Shown: positions 51,721 through 61,612, counted from the first letter of the stretch. The stretch: 64,000 nucleotides of DNA from Gracilimonas sp. (GCA_022450045.1 JAKURD010000002.1:124001-188000), one strand, 5' to 3'. Made by a program: numbers and translations. The notes: generated from the letters alone by a model not told the origin.

Positions 51721-51906
51721 ATATCGATAAAACCGAAAACCCAAACCCGTTATAATGGCATTCAGGCGAATTGACCAGAATGTATCACCGCCTTAATATT
51801 GTGAAATGGATCGAGTAAAGAAATAGTAATTTTTCTAAGATGCTATTTTCCGAACTCTCTCCAGTTAAGCAATACGTAAGTGTTTCCTTAAAGAGCTCAT
51901 ATTCAT

Positions 51907-51942
51907 AAAAAAAGCAGTCCCGGTTCTCACCGAGGCTGCCTC
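51907..51942 (-). terminator. intrinsic terminator of the ice-binding gene
   Basis: On the minus strand GGCAGCCTCGGT - GAG - AACCGGGACTGC then TTTTTTT; about 55 bp past the stop of the DUF3494 gene. Nothing else seen in 51721-51995. Confidence 0.75.
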
Positions 51943-51995
51943 AAGCGCTACATGAAATGTAAGCTTACTTTTTTAAAATGAAGTTTTCGAATTAT

Positions 51996-53094
51996 TTACT
52001 GGGGTTGAACAACGGTATTGGCATCCAGTATTACGGCTGTTTGAGCCAGCATACGTCCGTTCAGAGTAGCACCACTGTTTAATGTGATACCTGTCATAGA
52101 TAGAATAATGCCTTCAAAATTGGTAGTTGTTCCAACCGTTACTTCACCGGCTACCTGCCAGAAAATATTTTCGGCCTTTGCACCACCGCTTAAGGTAATT
52201 TCAACAGCTGAACTTAAAGTCAGGTTTTCAGCTATTTGAAAGATCCATACGTCTTCAGCACTACCGGAGATGGTAATACTTGCAGGGATAAGTACGGTAT
52301 TCGTCCATTTGTAAAGGCCTTGAGTAAGCGTTTTACCACCAATATTTCCATCATATAATTCAAAGAAATCTGGGTTTGCACGACCCGCGGCATCGTTGTA
52401 GGCTGTTAACCATATTATTAACAGCTGTGGTCAGGTTAGAAGGTGTAGGGTCGGCCATGTCGGCTGCAAATATTTGTCCGGTTACCTGGTCTGATGTTGC
52501 ATAACCGGTATTATCGGTTAATGCAAAACCCGTAATGTAAGAACCTGCTGCGGGACTTAAACCCAGATCTTCGGTTATAGCAGAAGTCGGGTTGTTATTG
52601 ATTGCTGTTTTGGCAAGAATGACATAGTCGCCTGCAGTTCCAAGATCCACTATTGCTATCGGTTCGTTTGAACCCACAGTTGTGAAATCCCATTCAGTAT
52701 TTGCACCAAGGGCAACACCCTGAGCGCTTTTAGCACCGGTAGTGACATTTGCAGTGTAAACATCAGCAGATGCAAAACTGTTTGTGGCTATATATGCAGC
52801 TGTGGTTCCTGAATAAGTTACGGTACCGGGAATTGTTGCAGTCCCTTGTTTTAGGGTGAATGTAGCAGTATTAATGGTTGCGGGGTCCATAGCTTCACTG
52901 AAAGTGACGGTAACTGCTATATTTCGCGCTACATCTGCATCGTTATTTGCAGGACTTGTAGAAAGAACCGTTGGAGCATCGATATCGGGATCTCCGTTGT
53001 CGCCGGTATTTTGATTGTCGCATCCTACCATAAACACAGCCATAAAAAGGGCTGTATAAGCAGAATATTTGAAAATTTTATTTATTGATTTCAT
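51996..53094 (-). pseudogene. ice-binding protein (DUF3494) with N-terminal Ig-like domain, frameshifted
   Basis: ATG at 53094; lipoprotein-like signal (KYSAYTALFMAVFMVGC). Next a Big_5 Ig-like domain (PTVLSTSPANNDADVARNIAVTVTFSEAMDPATINTATF, in part), then DUF3494: PIAIVDLGTAGDYVILAKTAINNNPTSAITEDLGLSPAAGSYITGF (in part). At 52404 one extra base shifts the frame, ending early in CRGSCKPRFL. The other frame continues flawlessly: AYNDAAGRANPDFFELYDGN, YKWTNTVLIPASITISGS, DVWIFQIAENLTLSS, NIFWQVAGEVTVGTTT, LNGRMLAQTAVILDANTVV, stop at 51996-51998. The beta-solenoid binds ice in cold-adapted microbes. One indel is the only lesion. Confidence 0.88.
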
Positions 53095-53224
53095 GATTTT
53101 GTAGTTACCCGATAAAACGGGTTGGTATGATATAATTATCACAACTAAAATTAACATGAAATTTTTATTGCAAGTGTAACACAGTAAGAGAAAATAATTA
53201 CATAAATCACTGATTTATTATCAT

Positions 53225-53420
53225 ATAACATAAGCAGGATGTTGGATTAGGATACGAACTGAACTTGGGTATTCGAATCAGGCAATCGGTCAGATGGACT
53301 TGGAGCCATCAGACCGAGGGGCAGGGCTAAACCACCACGGATTCAATCTGATGGACCTGGAGCCATCAGGCCGTGTCTCAAAAGGCTTTAACGAGGATGG
53401 TTATACCGAACTACGGTTAA
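53225..53420. repeat. intergenic repeat family 1, copy C (reverse orientation)
   Basis: Read in reverse from 53420: TTAACCGTAGTTCGGTATAA, CTCGTTAAAGCC, two blocks of CTGATGGCTCCA(G/A)G-CCATC, and TAATCCAACATCCTGC near 53232-53250. Collinear with copies A and B. Fills the gap between the ice-binding gene and the AraC-type gene. Confidence 0.65.
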
Positions 53421-53459
53421 CATATAAAGAATCGGTTTATCTATATATAGTAAGCCTGA

Positions 53460-53906
53460 TTAAAGATCTTCCAGGCTCACTAAACGCTTCTTTTTCAGTT
53501 TTTTGAAAAAAGAAGGAGTGAGTCCGGTGACTTTTTTGAATTGATTGGAAAGATGTGCTACGCTGCTGTAGTGTAATTTATGTGCTATTTCAGTAATGTT
53601 TAACTCATCATACAGGATCAATTCTTTAGCTTTTTCAATCTTATGCATGATGATGAATTGCTGAATAGTCACCCCTTTCACTTCTGAGAAAATATCCGAT
53701 AAATAATTATAGTCTTTGCCCACTTCTTTGCTGATGTAATCTGAGTAGTTTTCTACAGGTTCTTCTTTCGAATAGTGAATCATTTCAATGATAACGGTTT
53801 TAATTTTGTCAAAACGAAAACCTTGCCCTTGATATTTGAGGCTTTTATCTAACCTAACTTTGCGCAATCCATTTGGCAAGATCTTTAAAAGTAGCCTTTT
53901 TACCAT
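53460..53906 (-). CDS. AraC-type helix-turn-helix protein, probably N-terminally truncated
   Basis: 148 residues at most. The AraC DNA-binding domain is intact: YLSDIFSEVKGVTIQQFIIMHKIEKAKELILYDELNITEIAHKLHYSSVAHLSNQFKKVTGLTPSFFK (in part). Relatives of this short type have about 190 residues with an N-terminal region before IKTVIIEMIHYS; here that part is missing and the reading frame enters the 3' end of the ABC permease gene (53 bp overlap in another frame), giving a start MVKRLLLKIL that is not family-like. An internal ATG gives MIHYSKEEPVEN. May be a remnant. Confidence 0.7.
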   Translation of the reverse strand: MVKRLLLKILPNGLRKVRLDKSLKYQGQGFRFDKIKTVIIEMIHYSKEEPVENYSDYISKEVGKDYNYLSDIFSEVKGVTIQQFIIMHKIEKAKELILYDELNITEIAHKLHYSSVAHLSNQFKKVTGLTPSFFKKLKKKRLVSLEDL

Positions 53907-55152
53907 ACATCAAGATGCCCACTCGGTAGATTTTTGCTGCCAGCCACATAATACCGAAGAAGGTGGCTATCATCAGCAAGATCGAAAGGAGTATTTGCCA
54001 AGCCGGTACGGAGGTGGAGGCAATCCTCGAAATCATGTTAATGGGAGAGGTGAGCGGAAATATAGATATAAAGGTTGAAAGGCTGGAATCCGGAGCCTGC
54101 ATAACTTTAGTATTCAGAAAGTAAGCCACAAAAATCGGCAATCCTACGATAGGCATAAACTGCTGGGAATCTTGTTCATTTTCAACGGCAGCGCCGATGG
54201 CGGCAAACAAAGCACTGTATATCATGAACCCCAGAAAAAAGAAGAGAATAAAGTAAATGAAAATGGAGGGTTCAATTATCATATTCTCGAGTGTAGAGGC
54301 ATCGAAAGAGGTAGCAGCAGCTTCGGTTGCACCTTCAGGAAGGCTGCTCATCTGTGCTTCCATAATCATGCCGGCTACGGGAGCGGCGGCGATTGAAAGG
54401 CCGATATAGAAAAAGATCCATATCCCAAATTGGGTTAATGCCATGGATAAGACCCCAAATAACTTTCCATACATAAGTTCAAGGGGTTTTACTGAAGAAG
54501 CAATAACTTCCAGCACCCGGTTGGTTTTTTCTTCAATAACACTGCGCATAAGCAGTGCCCCGTAAAAGAAAATTCCAAAAAAGATCATCAGTCCAAGGAT
54601 AAATCCTAAAGCCGAAGCAAACAGGGTGTTATCTTCTGATTCACCCTCTTCGGTCAATTTAACAGCTTCAAGTCCGGTTCGTGTTTCAAAGATATCCCGG
54701 ATTTCATCTGATACGTTTTGCCTGGAAAGCTTTTCCTCTCGTACTACCTCCCTGAGATCTGAACGTACCGCAGAGATGAACGAAAGTCCTCCGCTTCCTC
54801 CATGCACAAGGGTGGGGCTTTTAGTGTGAGTGATCACAGAATCAGTGAGAATGATGTATCCGTCCAGCGAACCATCTAAAACCCGTACTCTGAGGGAATC
54901 TATAGGATCGCTTCCTACATCAAAATAACGGGCTTCGTTGAGCTCAATCAATCGTTGTACAAGTACATCCGTCTCGTCGAGAATACCTATGCGTTTTTCT
55001 ACTTCTGTCTCCGAAATGTTGATAAACACGATGATCCCAATAAAGGCTACAAAAGCCAATGGGGTCAGTGCCGTGATAATGATAAATGATTTACTTTTTA
55101 CACGGGTGAGATATTCCCGCTTCAATACTAACCAGATTTTATGCAAACTCAT
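53854..55152 (-). CDS. ABC-2 type permease (NatB-like)
   Basis: 432 residues from the ATG at 55152, one base after the ATPase stop (TAAGATG), rather than the upstream in-frame start. N-terminal membrane segment (SFIIITALTPLAFVAFIGIIVFI), a long extracytoplasmic domain, then ALGFILGLMIFFGIFFYGALLMRSVIEEKTNRVLEVIASSVKPLELMYGKLFGVL (in part) and four more segments. EEKTNRVLE is typical of NatB/YhaP-type Na+ or drug exporters. Partner of the ATPase that precedes it. Confidence 0.9.
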   Translation of the reverse strand: MSLHKIWLVLKREYLTRVKSKSFIIITALTPLAFVAFIGIIVFINISETEVEKRIGILDETDVLVQRLIELNEARYFDVGSDPIDSLRVRVLDGSLDGYIILTDSVITHTKSPTLVHGGSGGLSFISAVRSDLREVVREEKLSRQNVSDEIRDIFETRTGLEAVKLTEEGESEDNTLFASALGFILGLMIFFGIFFYGALLMRSVIEEKTNRVLEVIASSVKPLELMYGKLFGVLSMALTQFGIWIFFYIGLSIAAAPVAGMIMEAQMSSLPEGATEAAATSFDASTLENMIIEPSIFIYFILFFFLGFMIYSALFAAIGAAVENEQDSQQFMPIVGLPIFVAYFLNTKVMQAPDSSLSTFISIFPLTSPINMISRIASTSVPAWQILLSILLMIATFFGIMWLAAKIYRVGILMYGKKATFKDLAKWIAQS

Positions 55153-55153
55153 C

Positions 55154-56074
55154 TTATTGGATCTCCGATCTTTTGATATTGTCTTCTCCAACGGTAGAGA
55201 TAAAAATTTCAGTTAAGGATGGTTCAATACGCTGGAACTTATGGATCGCGGCGTGCTCCATGGCAAGCTTCAGAATATCCTGCATATTTTGTCCGTTCAG
55301 CACCCTGATCTCCGCAAAATTGGTAGATCGATTGTTAATACGCACATCCTCCAGCTTGTCGAGAAAAGAGCCATCGCCTTCAAACTCCAGGTTGATGGAG
55401 TTTTCCCCAAACGAGGATTTGATGTGCCGAAGGTTACCGGTCAATACCGCTTGTCCCTGATTGAAGAGGCAAATATCATCGCACATCTGTTCTACCTGCT
55501 CCATTCTGTGAGTAGAAAATAGAATGGTTTTTCCGGAATCACGCAGCTCAATGATGATCTCTTTCAATGTTTCACTGTTGATGGGGTCAAGTCCACTGAA
55601 CGGCTCATCAAAAATATAGATATCAGGATCGTGAGCGATGGTAGCTATAAATTGAATTTTTTGAGACATTCCTTTTGATAATTCACCGACCTCTTTCTTT
55701 TTCCAGTCGGAGGCTTCAAATCGTTCCAGCCAGTAGTTGATTGCCTTTTTTGCCTCAGAAGCATCCACGCCCTTTAGTTGGGTAAGGTACATAAGCTGGT
55801 CGAACACCTTCATCTTTTTGTACAATCCTCGTTCTTCGGGCATGTATCCAATCATTTTCTGGGTTTCCGGACTGGCCTCAATGCCATTTATAGTGATTTG
55901 TCCGGAATCCGGAGTAAGGATATAGTTGATCATTCGGATAGTGGTGGTTTTCCCGGCCCCGTTTGGCCCCAGTAAACCGAAGATCCGGCCTTTGGTTACT
56001 TCAAAACTGACGTCATTTACAGCCTTGGTCTTCCCAAAGGCTTTAAAGACGTTTCGCAGTTCAATAACAGACAT
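55154..56074 (-). CDS. ABC transporter ATPase (NatA-like)
   Basis: 306 residues. Walker A GPNGAGKTT (about 36), Q-loop YMPEERGLYKKM, signature LSKGMSQKIQF, Walker B IYIFDEPFSGLD, switch FSTHRMEQVEQMCD, C-terminal domain of about 90 residues. LSKGMSQK and the DEPFSGLDP form are those of NatA/YhaQ exporters. First gene of the two-gene exporter; divergent from glgA. Confidence 0.92.
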   Translation of the reverse strand: MSVIELRNVFKAFGKTKAVNDVSFEVTKGRIFGLLGPNGAGKTTTIRMINYILTPDSGQITINGIEASPETQKMIGYMPEERGLYKKMKVFDQLMYLTQLKGVDASEAKKAINYWLERFEASDWKKKEVGELSKGMSQKIQFIATIAHDPDIYIFDEPFSGLDPINSETLKEIIIELRDSGKTILFSTHRMEQVEQMCDDICLFNQGQAVLTGNLRHIKSSFGENSINLEFEGDGSFLDKLEDVRINNRSTNFAEIRVLNGQNMQDILKLAMEHAAIHKFQRIEPSLTEIFISTVGEDNIKRSEIQ

Positions 56075-56236
56075 AGTGTATAATGTTAAATTAGAATTTA
56101 TCCTGTTCCTTAAATATTGAGGAAAGGATTAAAAATTTGAAATATGAATCTCTTTCTTTTGGAAGATGCCCAAAGTTTTCTTATTTCTCATATTAAAAAA
56201 TAATAACGGAAAACAAGTAGATAGGTTTCAAAATAG

Positions 56237-57676
56237 ATGCGCATAATTCATCTGAGTGCAGAATGTTATCCCGCGGCCAAGGCCGGAGGGCTTGCAGATG
56301 TCGTTGGTTCTCTTCCAAAGTATCTCAATCAGCTTGGGGACCAATGCGAAGTAGTTATTCCGAAATATGATAACCAATGGATAAGTTCACAAAATTATAA
56401 GAACATTCACAAGGGATCGTTCAAAATGGCGGAGGAGGAAGTCCGATTCTCTGTCTTGAAAATGAAGGAAGACAAGCTTGGTTTTCCATTTTATGTGATC
56501 GATATACCCGGCAGGTTCGATCGTCCCGGAATCTATATAGACCCATGGTCGGGCAGGGGTTATTGGGATGAATTGGAGCGCTTTGTGAGTTTTCAGATCG
56601 CCGCTTTGGAATGGATCAAAGATGAGAAAAAAGATCCTGATATCATTCATTGTCATGATCACCATACCGGTCTTGTTCCTTTTATGCTTTCGCAGTGCAA
56701 TCGCTACCGAAGCATGTCAGGTATTCCAACTGTATTGACTGTTCATAATGCGGAATACCACGGTGAGCACGAACTTGATAATTATAAATTATTACCGGCT
56801 TTCAATATTGATAATGTAGGACTCTTAGACTGGAATGGGCACTTGAATTCGTTGGCTGCAGGACTAAAAACAGCCTGGAAAATAACCACGGTCTCAAAAA
56901 ACTATATGAGCGAACTGTCAGAGAACAGCAATGGACTGGAGATGCTTTTTCAGCAAGAGCGGCAAAAATCGAGGGGAATCCTCAATGGGATCGACACCGA
57001 AGTGTGGGATCCTGCAAGTGATGCATTGATCGAGTATAATTTCAGTTACAAGGACCGCAAAAAAGGAAAGCGTAAGAACAAAGAATATCTGTGCAAGGAA
57101 TTTGGACTGAACCCGGACCTTCCAACCATATCATTCATAGGCCGACTGGTGAGGGAAAAGGGAGCAGACCTGTTACCGGATCTGTTCAAACAGGTTATGT
57201 ATTCGGATCAGGAGGTGAATTTTGTGCTATTGGGCACCGGTGATCCACAGCTGCATCAGATTTTTTCCGGAATGGCAGGAGATCACGTAGGCTATTTTGA
57301 TGCCACCCTCGAGTATAATGAGCAACTGGCTCATCAGATCTACGCCGGCTCCGATTTTATCCTGATGCCTTCCAGAGTAGAACCCTGTGGGTTAAATCAA
57401 ATGTTTTCGATGCGTTATGGAACGGTTCCTATTGTGCGTTCCGTTGGTGGACTAAAGGATACGGTACAGGATATTTCTGAAGATAATGGATATGGGATCA
57501 CATTCGCCGAGTTCAATCTGGAAGCAGCTACAGTTGCCATAGAAAGAGCTGTAGAGTTATACAAAGATCCCAAAGAGTTTTCAAAGGTTTTAAGTACGAT
57601 CATGAAGCTCGATTTTTCCTGGAAGCGTTCAGCTAGGGAATATATTGACATGTACGAAGCACTAACCCAAAAATAA
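56237..57676 (+). CDS. glgA: glycogen synthase
   Basis: 479 residues, GT5. Adds glucose from ADP-glucose to glycogen. KAGGLADVVGSLPKYL (ADP-glucose site, about 15-30), VLTVHNAEYHGE, GILNGIDTEVWDP, SFIGRLVREKGADLL, PSRVEPCGLNQMFSMRYGTVPIVRSVGGLKDTV (in part) with the catalytic Glu. Starts MRIIHLSAECYPAAKAGG with ATG at 56237. 6 bp before glgC, so the two form an operon. Confidence 0.95.
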   Translation: MRIIHLSAECYPAAKAGGLADVVGSLPKYLNQLGDQCEVVIPKYDNQWISSQNYKNIHKGSFKMAEEEVRFSVLKMKEDKLGFPFYVIDIPGRFDRPGIYIDPWSGRGYWDELERFVSFQIAALEWIKDEKKDPDIIHCHDHHTGLVPFMLSQCNRYRSMSGIPTVLTVHNAEYHGEHELDNYKLLPAFNIDNVGLLDWNGHLNSLAAGLKTAWKITTVSKNYMSELSENSNGLEMLFQQERQKSRGILNGIDTEVWDPASDALIEYNFSYKDRKKGKRKNKEYLCKEFGLNPDLPTISFIGRLVREKGADLLPDLFKQVMYSDQEVNFVLLGTGDPQLHQIFSGMAGDHVGYFDATLEYNEQLAHQIYAGSDFILMPSRVEPCGLNQMFSMRYGTVPIVRSVGGLKDTVQDISEDNGYGITFAEFNLEAATVAIERAVELYKDPKEFSKVLSTIMKLDFSWKRSAREYIDMYEALTQK

Positions 57677-57682
57677 GATAGT

Positions 57683-58957
57683 ATGAAACGCTCGTCAGTA
57701 ATTGCAGTTATTTTAGGCGGAGGGAGAGGAACACGGCTTTTTCCCTTAACCGATCACCGTTCGAAACCGGCTGTACCTGTGGGAGGTAAGTATCGGTTAG
57801 TGGATATCCCGATCTCGAATTGTCTGAATTCTGAGATCCGGCGCATTTATGTACTTACTCAGTTCAATTCAGCTTCTTTAAACAGGCATATCAAGAATAC
57901 CTACAATTTTGATGTATTCAGCAGTGGTTTTGTGGATATTCTTGCCGCTGAGCAAACCCCGGAAAATACGGGTTGGTTTCAGGGGACTGCTGATGCGGTC
58001 CGGCAGTCATTGCACCATATGGAAAATCACGAACACGAGCATGTTCTGATCCTTTCCGGAGATCAGCTCTATCAGATGGATTATCAAAAAATGATGCAGC
58101 GGCACAATGAGAAAAATGCAGATCTTACGGTAGCAACCATACCCGTAAGTGCAAAAGACGCGACCGGGTTTGGGATCATGAAAACAAATTCAGAAGGAAC
58201 AATAGAGAGTTTTGTGGAAAAACCTTCGGAAGATGAATTGGGAAAATGGAAGTCCGACGTACCTGAACAGTATAAAGCTGAGGGTAAGGAATATCTTGCT
58301 TCCATGGGGATCTACATTTTTAACAGTGAGGTCCTCAAAAAACTGTTTGCTGACAATCCCGATGCCACCGATTTTGGTAAGGAATTGATCCCAAAATGTG
58401 TGGAGGGTGATCAAAAAGTATGCAGCTATGAATTTGGCGGATATTGGACGGATATTGGAACCATCGAATCTTTCTTTGAAGCTAATCTGGCATTAGCCGA
58501 TACCATCCCTGATTTCAACCTCTACGACAATCAAAACTTTATTTATACCCGTGCCCGATTGCTTCCCGCCTCCAAGTTGATGGGAACTACGCTGGAACAT
58601 GCCCTGATGGCTGAAGGTTGTATCATAGAGGCAAGTCGCATTGTGCGATCTGTAGTGGGAATTCGATCTCGTATTGGAAAAGGGACTACCATTGAAAATT
58701 CCATCATCATGGGGAATGATATTTTTCAGGATCGTTCGGTGATAGAAAATGCAACTTCGGAGAAACCTGCTATGGGAATTGGCCAGCGTTGTTATATCAG
58801 TAACTGTATCATTGACCGAAACGCGGCCATTGGAAATGATGTGCGAATAGTTGGGGGAGATCACCTCGAAGACGGAGACTATAAGTACCATTATGTTCGC
58901 GATGGAATCATCATAGTGAAAAAGAAAACCGTGATTCCGGACGGGACTATTATTTAG
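57683..58957 (+). CDS. glgC: glucose-1-phosphate adenylyltransferase
   Basis: 424 residues. Makes ADP-glucose for GlgA. AVILGGGRGTRLFPLTDHRSKPAVPVGG (nucleotide-binding loop), DIPISNCLNSEI, GWFQGTADAVRQ, ILSGDQLYQMDY, SMGIYIFN, DFGKELIPK, GYWTDIGTIESFFEANL, then a C-terminal left-handed beta-helix from about residue 300. Allosteric-site Lys/Arg residues of the first loop are present, so control by fructose-bisphosphate-type effectors is likely. Confidence 0.95.
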   Translation: MKRSSVIAVILGGGRGTRLFPLTDHRSKPAVPVGGKYRLVDIPISNCLNSEIRRIYVLTQFNSASLNRHIKNTYNFDVFSSGFVDILAAEQTPENTGWFQGTADAVRQSLHHMENHEHEHVLILSGDQLYQMDYQKMMQRHNEKNADLTVATIPVSAKDATGFGIMKTNSEGTIESFVEKPSEDELGKWKSDVPEQYKAEGKEYLASMGIYIFNSEVLKKLFADNPDATDFGKELIPKCVEGDQKVCSYEFGGYWTDIGTIESFFEANLALADTIPDFNLYDNQNFIYTRARLLPASKLMGTTLEHALMAEGCIIEASRIVRSVVGIRSRIGKGTTIENSIIMGNDIFQDRSVIENATSEKPAMGIGQRCYISNCIIDRNAAIGNDVRIVGGDHLEDGDYKYHYVRDGIIIVKKKTVIPDGTII

Positions 58958-58967
58958 TTTACTTAAG

Positions 58968-59283
58968 TAACGTGAGTTCGAGATAAGAACTAAGTTAAAA
59001 GGACAAAAACAGATGCTTTTGGGCACCCAAGCTTGTTCTTAGCCTCATCCAGCATCCTGCGCCTGCACCATCGATCAGATGGGGTTTCCATCAGATCGAA
59101 TCTGTGGCTGTTTGCCCTGCCCCTCGGTCTGATGGCTCCAAGCCCATCTGACCGATTGCCTGATTTGGGCACTTAAACTTGTTCTTATCCTAATCCAACA
59201 TTCTGCGCCTGCACCATCGATCAGTCCATACATCAGAAGGATCATGCAACTATTCTAACATTCTTTATATCGAATTCACGTTA
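58968..59283. repeat. family-1 MITE-like element, copy D (316 bp, both ends clear)
   Basis: Ends TAACGTGAGTTCGAGATAAG (58968-58987) and the inverse CTTTATATCGAATTCACGTTA (59263-59283). The interior carries two direct copies of a 48-bp block (59030-59078 and 59176-59223: CTTGTTCTTA...CATCCTGCGCCTGCACCATC-GATCAG) around the CTGATGGCTCCAAGCCCATC hairpin-like block. No coding capacity. The following 59284-59569 holds no recognised feature. Confidence 0.82.
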
Positions 59284-59569
59284 AGTAGTTTTATAGATGG
59301 AAAATAAGTTATTTCACCTCCGGCTCTGATTCTTAGCGTATTTAAAATTACATATCCGAAGTTGTAAATATAGGATACAGCATAAAATAGTGTTGAGTCA
59401 TCCATGAAATGCCGGCAAGCCGTTTCAACCCCTTGTCGCAGATTACACTTAGATTCCCATAGCCTAATCACATTATGTACCTATTTCCTGTTCGGATTGG
59501 CAACAGGTAACACGAACCGGTATTCTGCCCGATATTAATATGGCAGCATTGTCAGGCGTAAGAAAATCA

Positions 59570-59606
59570 TAATAAAAAAGCCTCAACCCAAAAGGGAAGA
59601 GGCTTT
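59570..59606 (-). terminator. intrinsic terminator of sucD
   Basis: Minus strand AAAGCCTC - 14 - GAGGCTTT followed by TTTTATT; 27 bp beyond the sucD stop. Confidence 0.85.
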
Positions 59607-59633
59607 GATATTCTATGAAAATTGAAACGCTTT

Positions 59634-60509
59634 TTAAGCAGTTTCCAGCATTTTCTTCAGTGTAATACCGATCTCGGCAGGACTGTCCACAACAGTAATG
59701 CCGGCAGCGGCAAGAGATTTTTTCTTCTCCTGAGCGGTTCCTTTTCCGCCAGAAATGATAGCACCTGCGTGCCCCATTCGTCGGCCGGGAGGTGCCGTTG
59801 ATCCGGCAATAAATGCTACAACCGGTTTGTTACAATTTTCTTTGATCCATTCGCCGGCTTCTTCTTCAGCCGTACCGCCGATCTCACCGATCAATACGAT
59901 AGCTTCAGTGTCAGGATCGTCATTCAATAACTTCACAGCATCAAGGTGGGTAGTTCCAATAACCGGATCACCGCCAATACCGATGGCTGTGCTTTGTCCG
60001 AGTCCCTCTTTGGTAAGCTGATCAACAGCTTCGTAGGTAAGCGTACCGGAACGGGAGATCAATCCTACTTTTCCGGGAGTAAAAATACTACCGGGCATAA
60101 TACCAACTTTGGCTTCGCCGGGAGTAATTAATCCGGGGCAGTTAGGGCCAATAAGTGTGGCACCGTGACTCTTCACGATCTGCTTGGCTACGATCATATC
60201 CTTCACAGGAATGCCTTCGGTAATACAGATAATAACTTCAATTCCGGCAAAAGCGGCTTCCGTGATGGCATCGCCGGCAAAAGCAGGAGGTACAAAAATA
60301 ATAGAAGTATTGGCTTGTACTTCTTTAACCGCTTGGGCAACGGTATTAAAAACGGGGCGGTCTAAATGGGTTTGACCGCCTTTTCCGGGAGTTACTCCTC
60401 CGACAACATTGGTGCCGTATTCAATCATTTGTCCTGCATGGAAACTTCCTTCGCTTCCGGTAAATCCCTGTACAATAAGGCGGGTTTCATTTCCAACTAA
60501 TACGCTCAT
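59634..60509 (-). CDS. sucD: succinyl-CoA ligase, alpha subunit
   Basis: 291 residues from the ATG at 60509 ([24 protein letters not shown]), 7 codons inside the longest frame; N-terminal MNLKKDK is not conserved. TCA-cycle enzyme interconverting succinyl-CoA and succinate with ATP or GTP formation. CoA-binding Rossmann half with [13 protein letters not shown] and [22 protein letters not shown]; phospho-His in [17 protein letters not shown]. sucC is not next to it in this window, so the subunits are encoded apart, as in other Bacteroidota-like genomes. Confidence 0.95.
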   Translation of the reverse strand: MSVLVGNETRLIVQGFTGSEGSFHAGQMIEYGTNVVGGVTPGKGGQTHLDRPVFNTVAQAVKEVQANTSIIFVPPAFAGDAITEAAFAGIEVIICITEGIPVKDMIVAKQIVKSHGATLIGPNCPGLITPGEAKVGIMPGSIFTPGKVGLISRSGTLTYEAVDQLTKEGLGQSTAIGIGGDPVIGTTHLDAVKLLNDDPDTEAIVLIGEIGGTAEEEAGEWIKENCNKPVVAFIAGSTAPPGRRMGHAGAIISGGKGTAQEKKKSLAAAGITVVDSPAEIGITLKKMLETA

Positions 60510-60697
60510 TTTATCTTTTTTGAGGTTCAAATTTGGGGTTGGGAATATAGCATCTCTGACAGCGAATTGAAATGCTTATTTATAAATGAAAGTTTCGCCG
60601 TAAGCATAAAATGAATTTTTGGATTTTTGATACTGATGAAACTGAAAAGTACTTGGTTATGTTTACCTGGTAAATAACATAAAAAAATACACTGATC

Positions 60698-60904
60698 ATG
60701 AATTTAAAAAAGAAAACACAGGAAGAACTTCAAAATAAAATTAAAGAAATCGAAGACCTGATCGCCGAAAAAGGTGTTGGTTCGGATTATTTATCCAAGG
60801 CTGAACGAGTTCAGAGAGACCTGAACCTTGCTCTTATCCTTGGTGGGACCGCTGCAGTATTAGGTGCTACCGCATGGGCTATTTATAAACTTCGAGGGGA
60901 GTAG
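60698..60904 (+). CDS. small single-pass membrane protein
   Basis: 68 residues, not recognised. A charged helical N-terminus (about 1-40, KKKTQEELQNKIKEIEDLIAEK) and one membrane segment at about 44-62 (LALILGGTAAVLGATAWAIYKL) ending in RGE. The upstream 60510-60697 is AT-rich promoter-like DNA shared with divergent sucD. Coding is supported by codon pattern and topology only. Confidence 0.65.
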   Translation: MNLKKKTQEELQNKIKEIEDLIAEKGVGSDYLSKAERVQRDLNLALILGGTAAVLGATAWAIYKLRGE

Positions 60905-60928
60905 TAGTCAGCTGTTTAATAGCTTCAT

Positions 60929-61612
60929 TTACCTGTTAAACATCTGAGGGTTTTTTGTAATGAAAGAACGAATCCAGTCTTTTACAAAGAAACTCTTCTT
61001 TCGCTTCAAATAAACGTATCCGGAAAAACTGATCACAGATGCACCAAGGGCATTTACAATAATATCCCACATGGTATCGGTAAGCCCGGATGGATCACCG
61101 AACATCGGTTTTTGCATATTCATGCCAAAGAACTGATCCATGCTGAATTCAAAGATCTCCCATATTGAACCGATCGCCAAGGCAAAGGTGAAGGCAAAAA
61201 AAGCAATGAAACCGGGAGTCATATTTAATTCAACTCTTTTATTTTCATTTAAAATATAGACCAACAGAAACCCAAGTATTCCCATAAGCAGACCCGCTGT
61301 AGTATGAAGGGCAATATCCCACCACCAAAGCCTTTGGTAGAAATCCTGAACTTCACCCAAATAAAAAGATGCAAAGATGAAGATCACAGCAGTGAGATGG
61401 AACTCTGCGGGAATTTCTACCTGCATCCGTTTACGAAACAGAATGGGAGAAAATACCGTCCCTATTATAAGGGTAACAAGGAAAAGTGAAAGCCAGCTTT
61501 GATCAAGAAGCAGTAAGATCCATTCAACAGCCATCAATACCAACAAGACCTGGATCACTATACGATTAGCCTTAAATTCCTTGGTTTGGCGTTGCGGTTC
61601 AAGTTTTTGCAT
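60929..61612 (-). CDS. YjdF/DUF2238-like membrane protein
   Basis: 227 residues with five or six membrane segments (about 18-60, 66-85, 95-122, 130-150, 180-198). Conserved-looking WWWDIALHTTAGLLMGILGFLLVY, SIWEIFEFSMDQFFGMNMQ and GLTDTMWDIIVNALGA match the DUF2238/YjdF group (Asp/His in the first, Glu/Asp in the others). Function unknown. Confidence 0.8.
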   Translation of the reverse strand: MQKLEPQRQTKEFKANRIVIQVLLVLMAVEWILLLLDQSWLSLFLVTLIIGTVFSPILFRKRMQVEIPAEFHLTAVIFIFASFYLGEVQDFYQRLWWWDIALHTTAGLLMGILGFLLVYILNENKRVELNMTPGFIAFFAFTFALAIGSIWEIFEFSMDQFFGMNMQKPMFGDPSGLTDTMWDIIVNALGASVISFSGYVYLKRKKSFFVKDWIRSFITKNPQMFNR

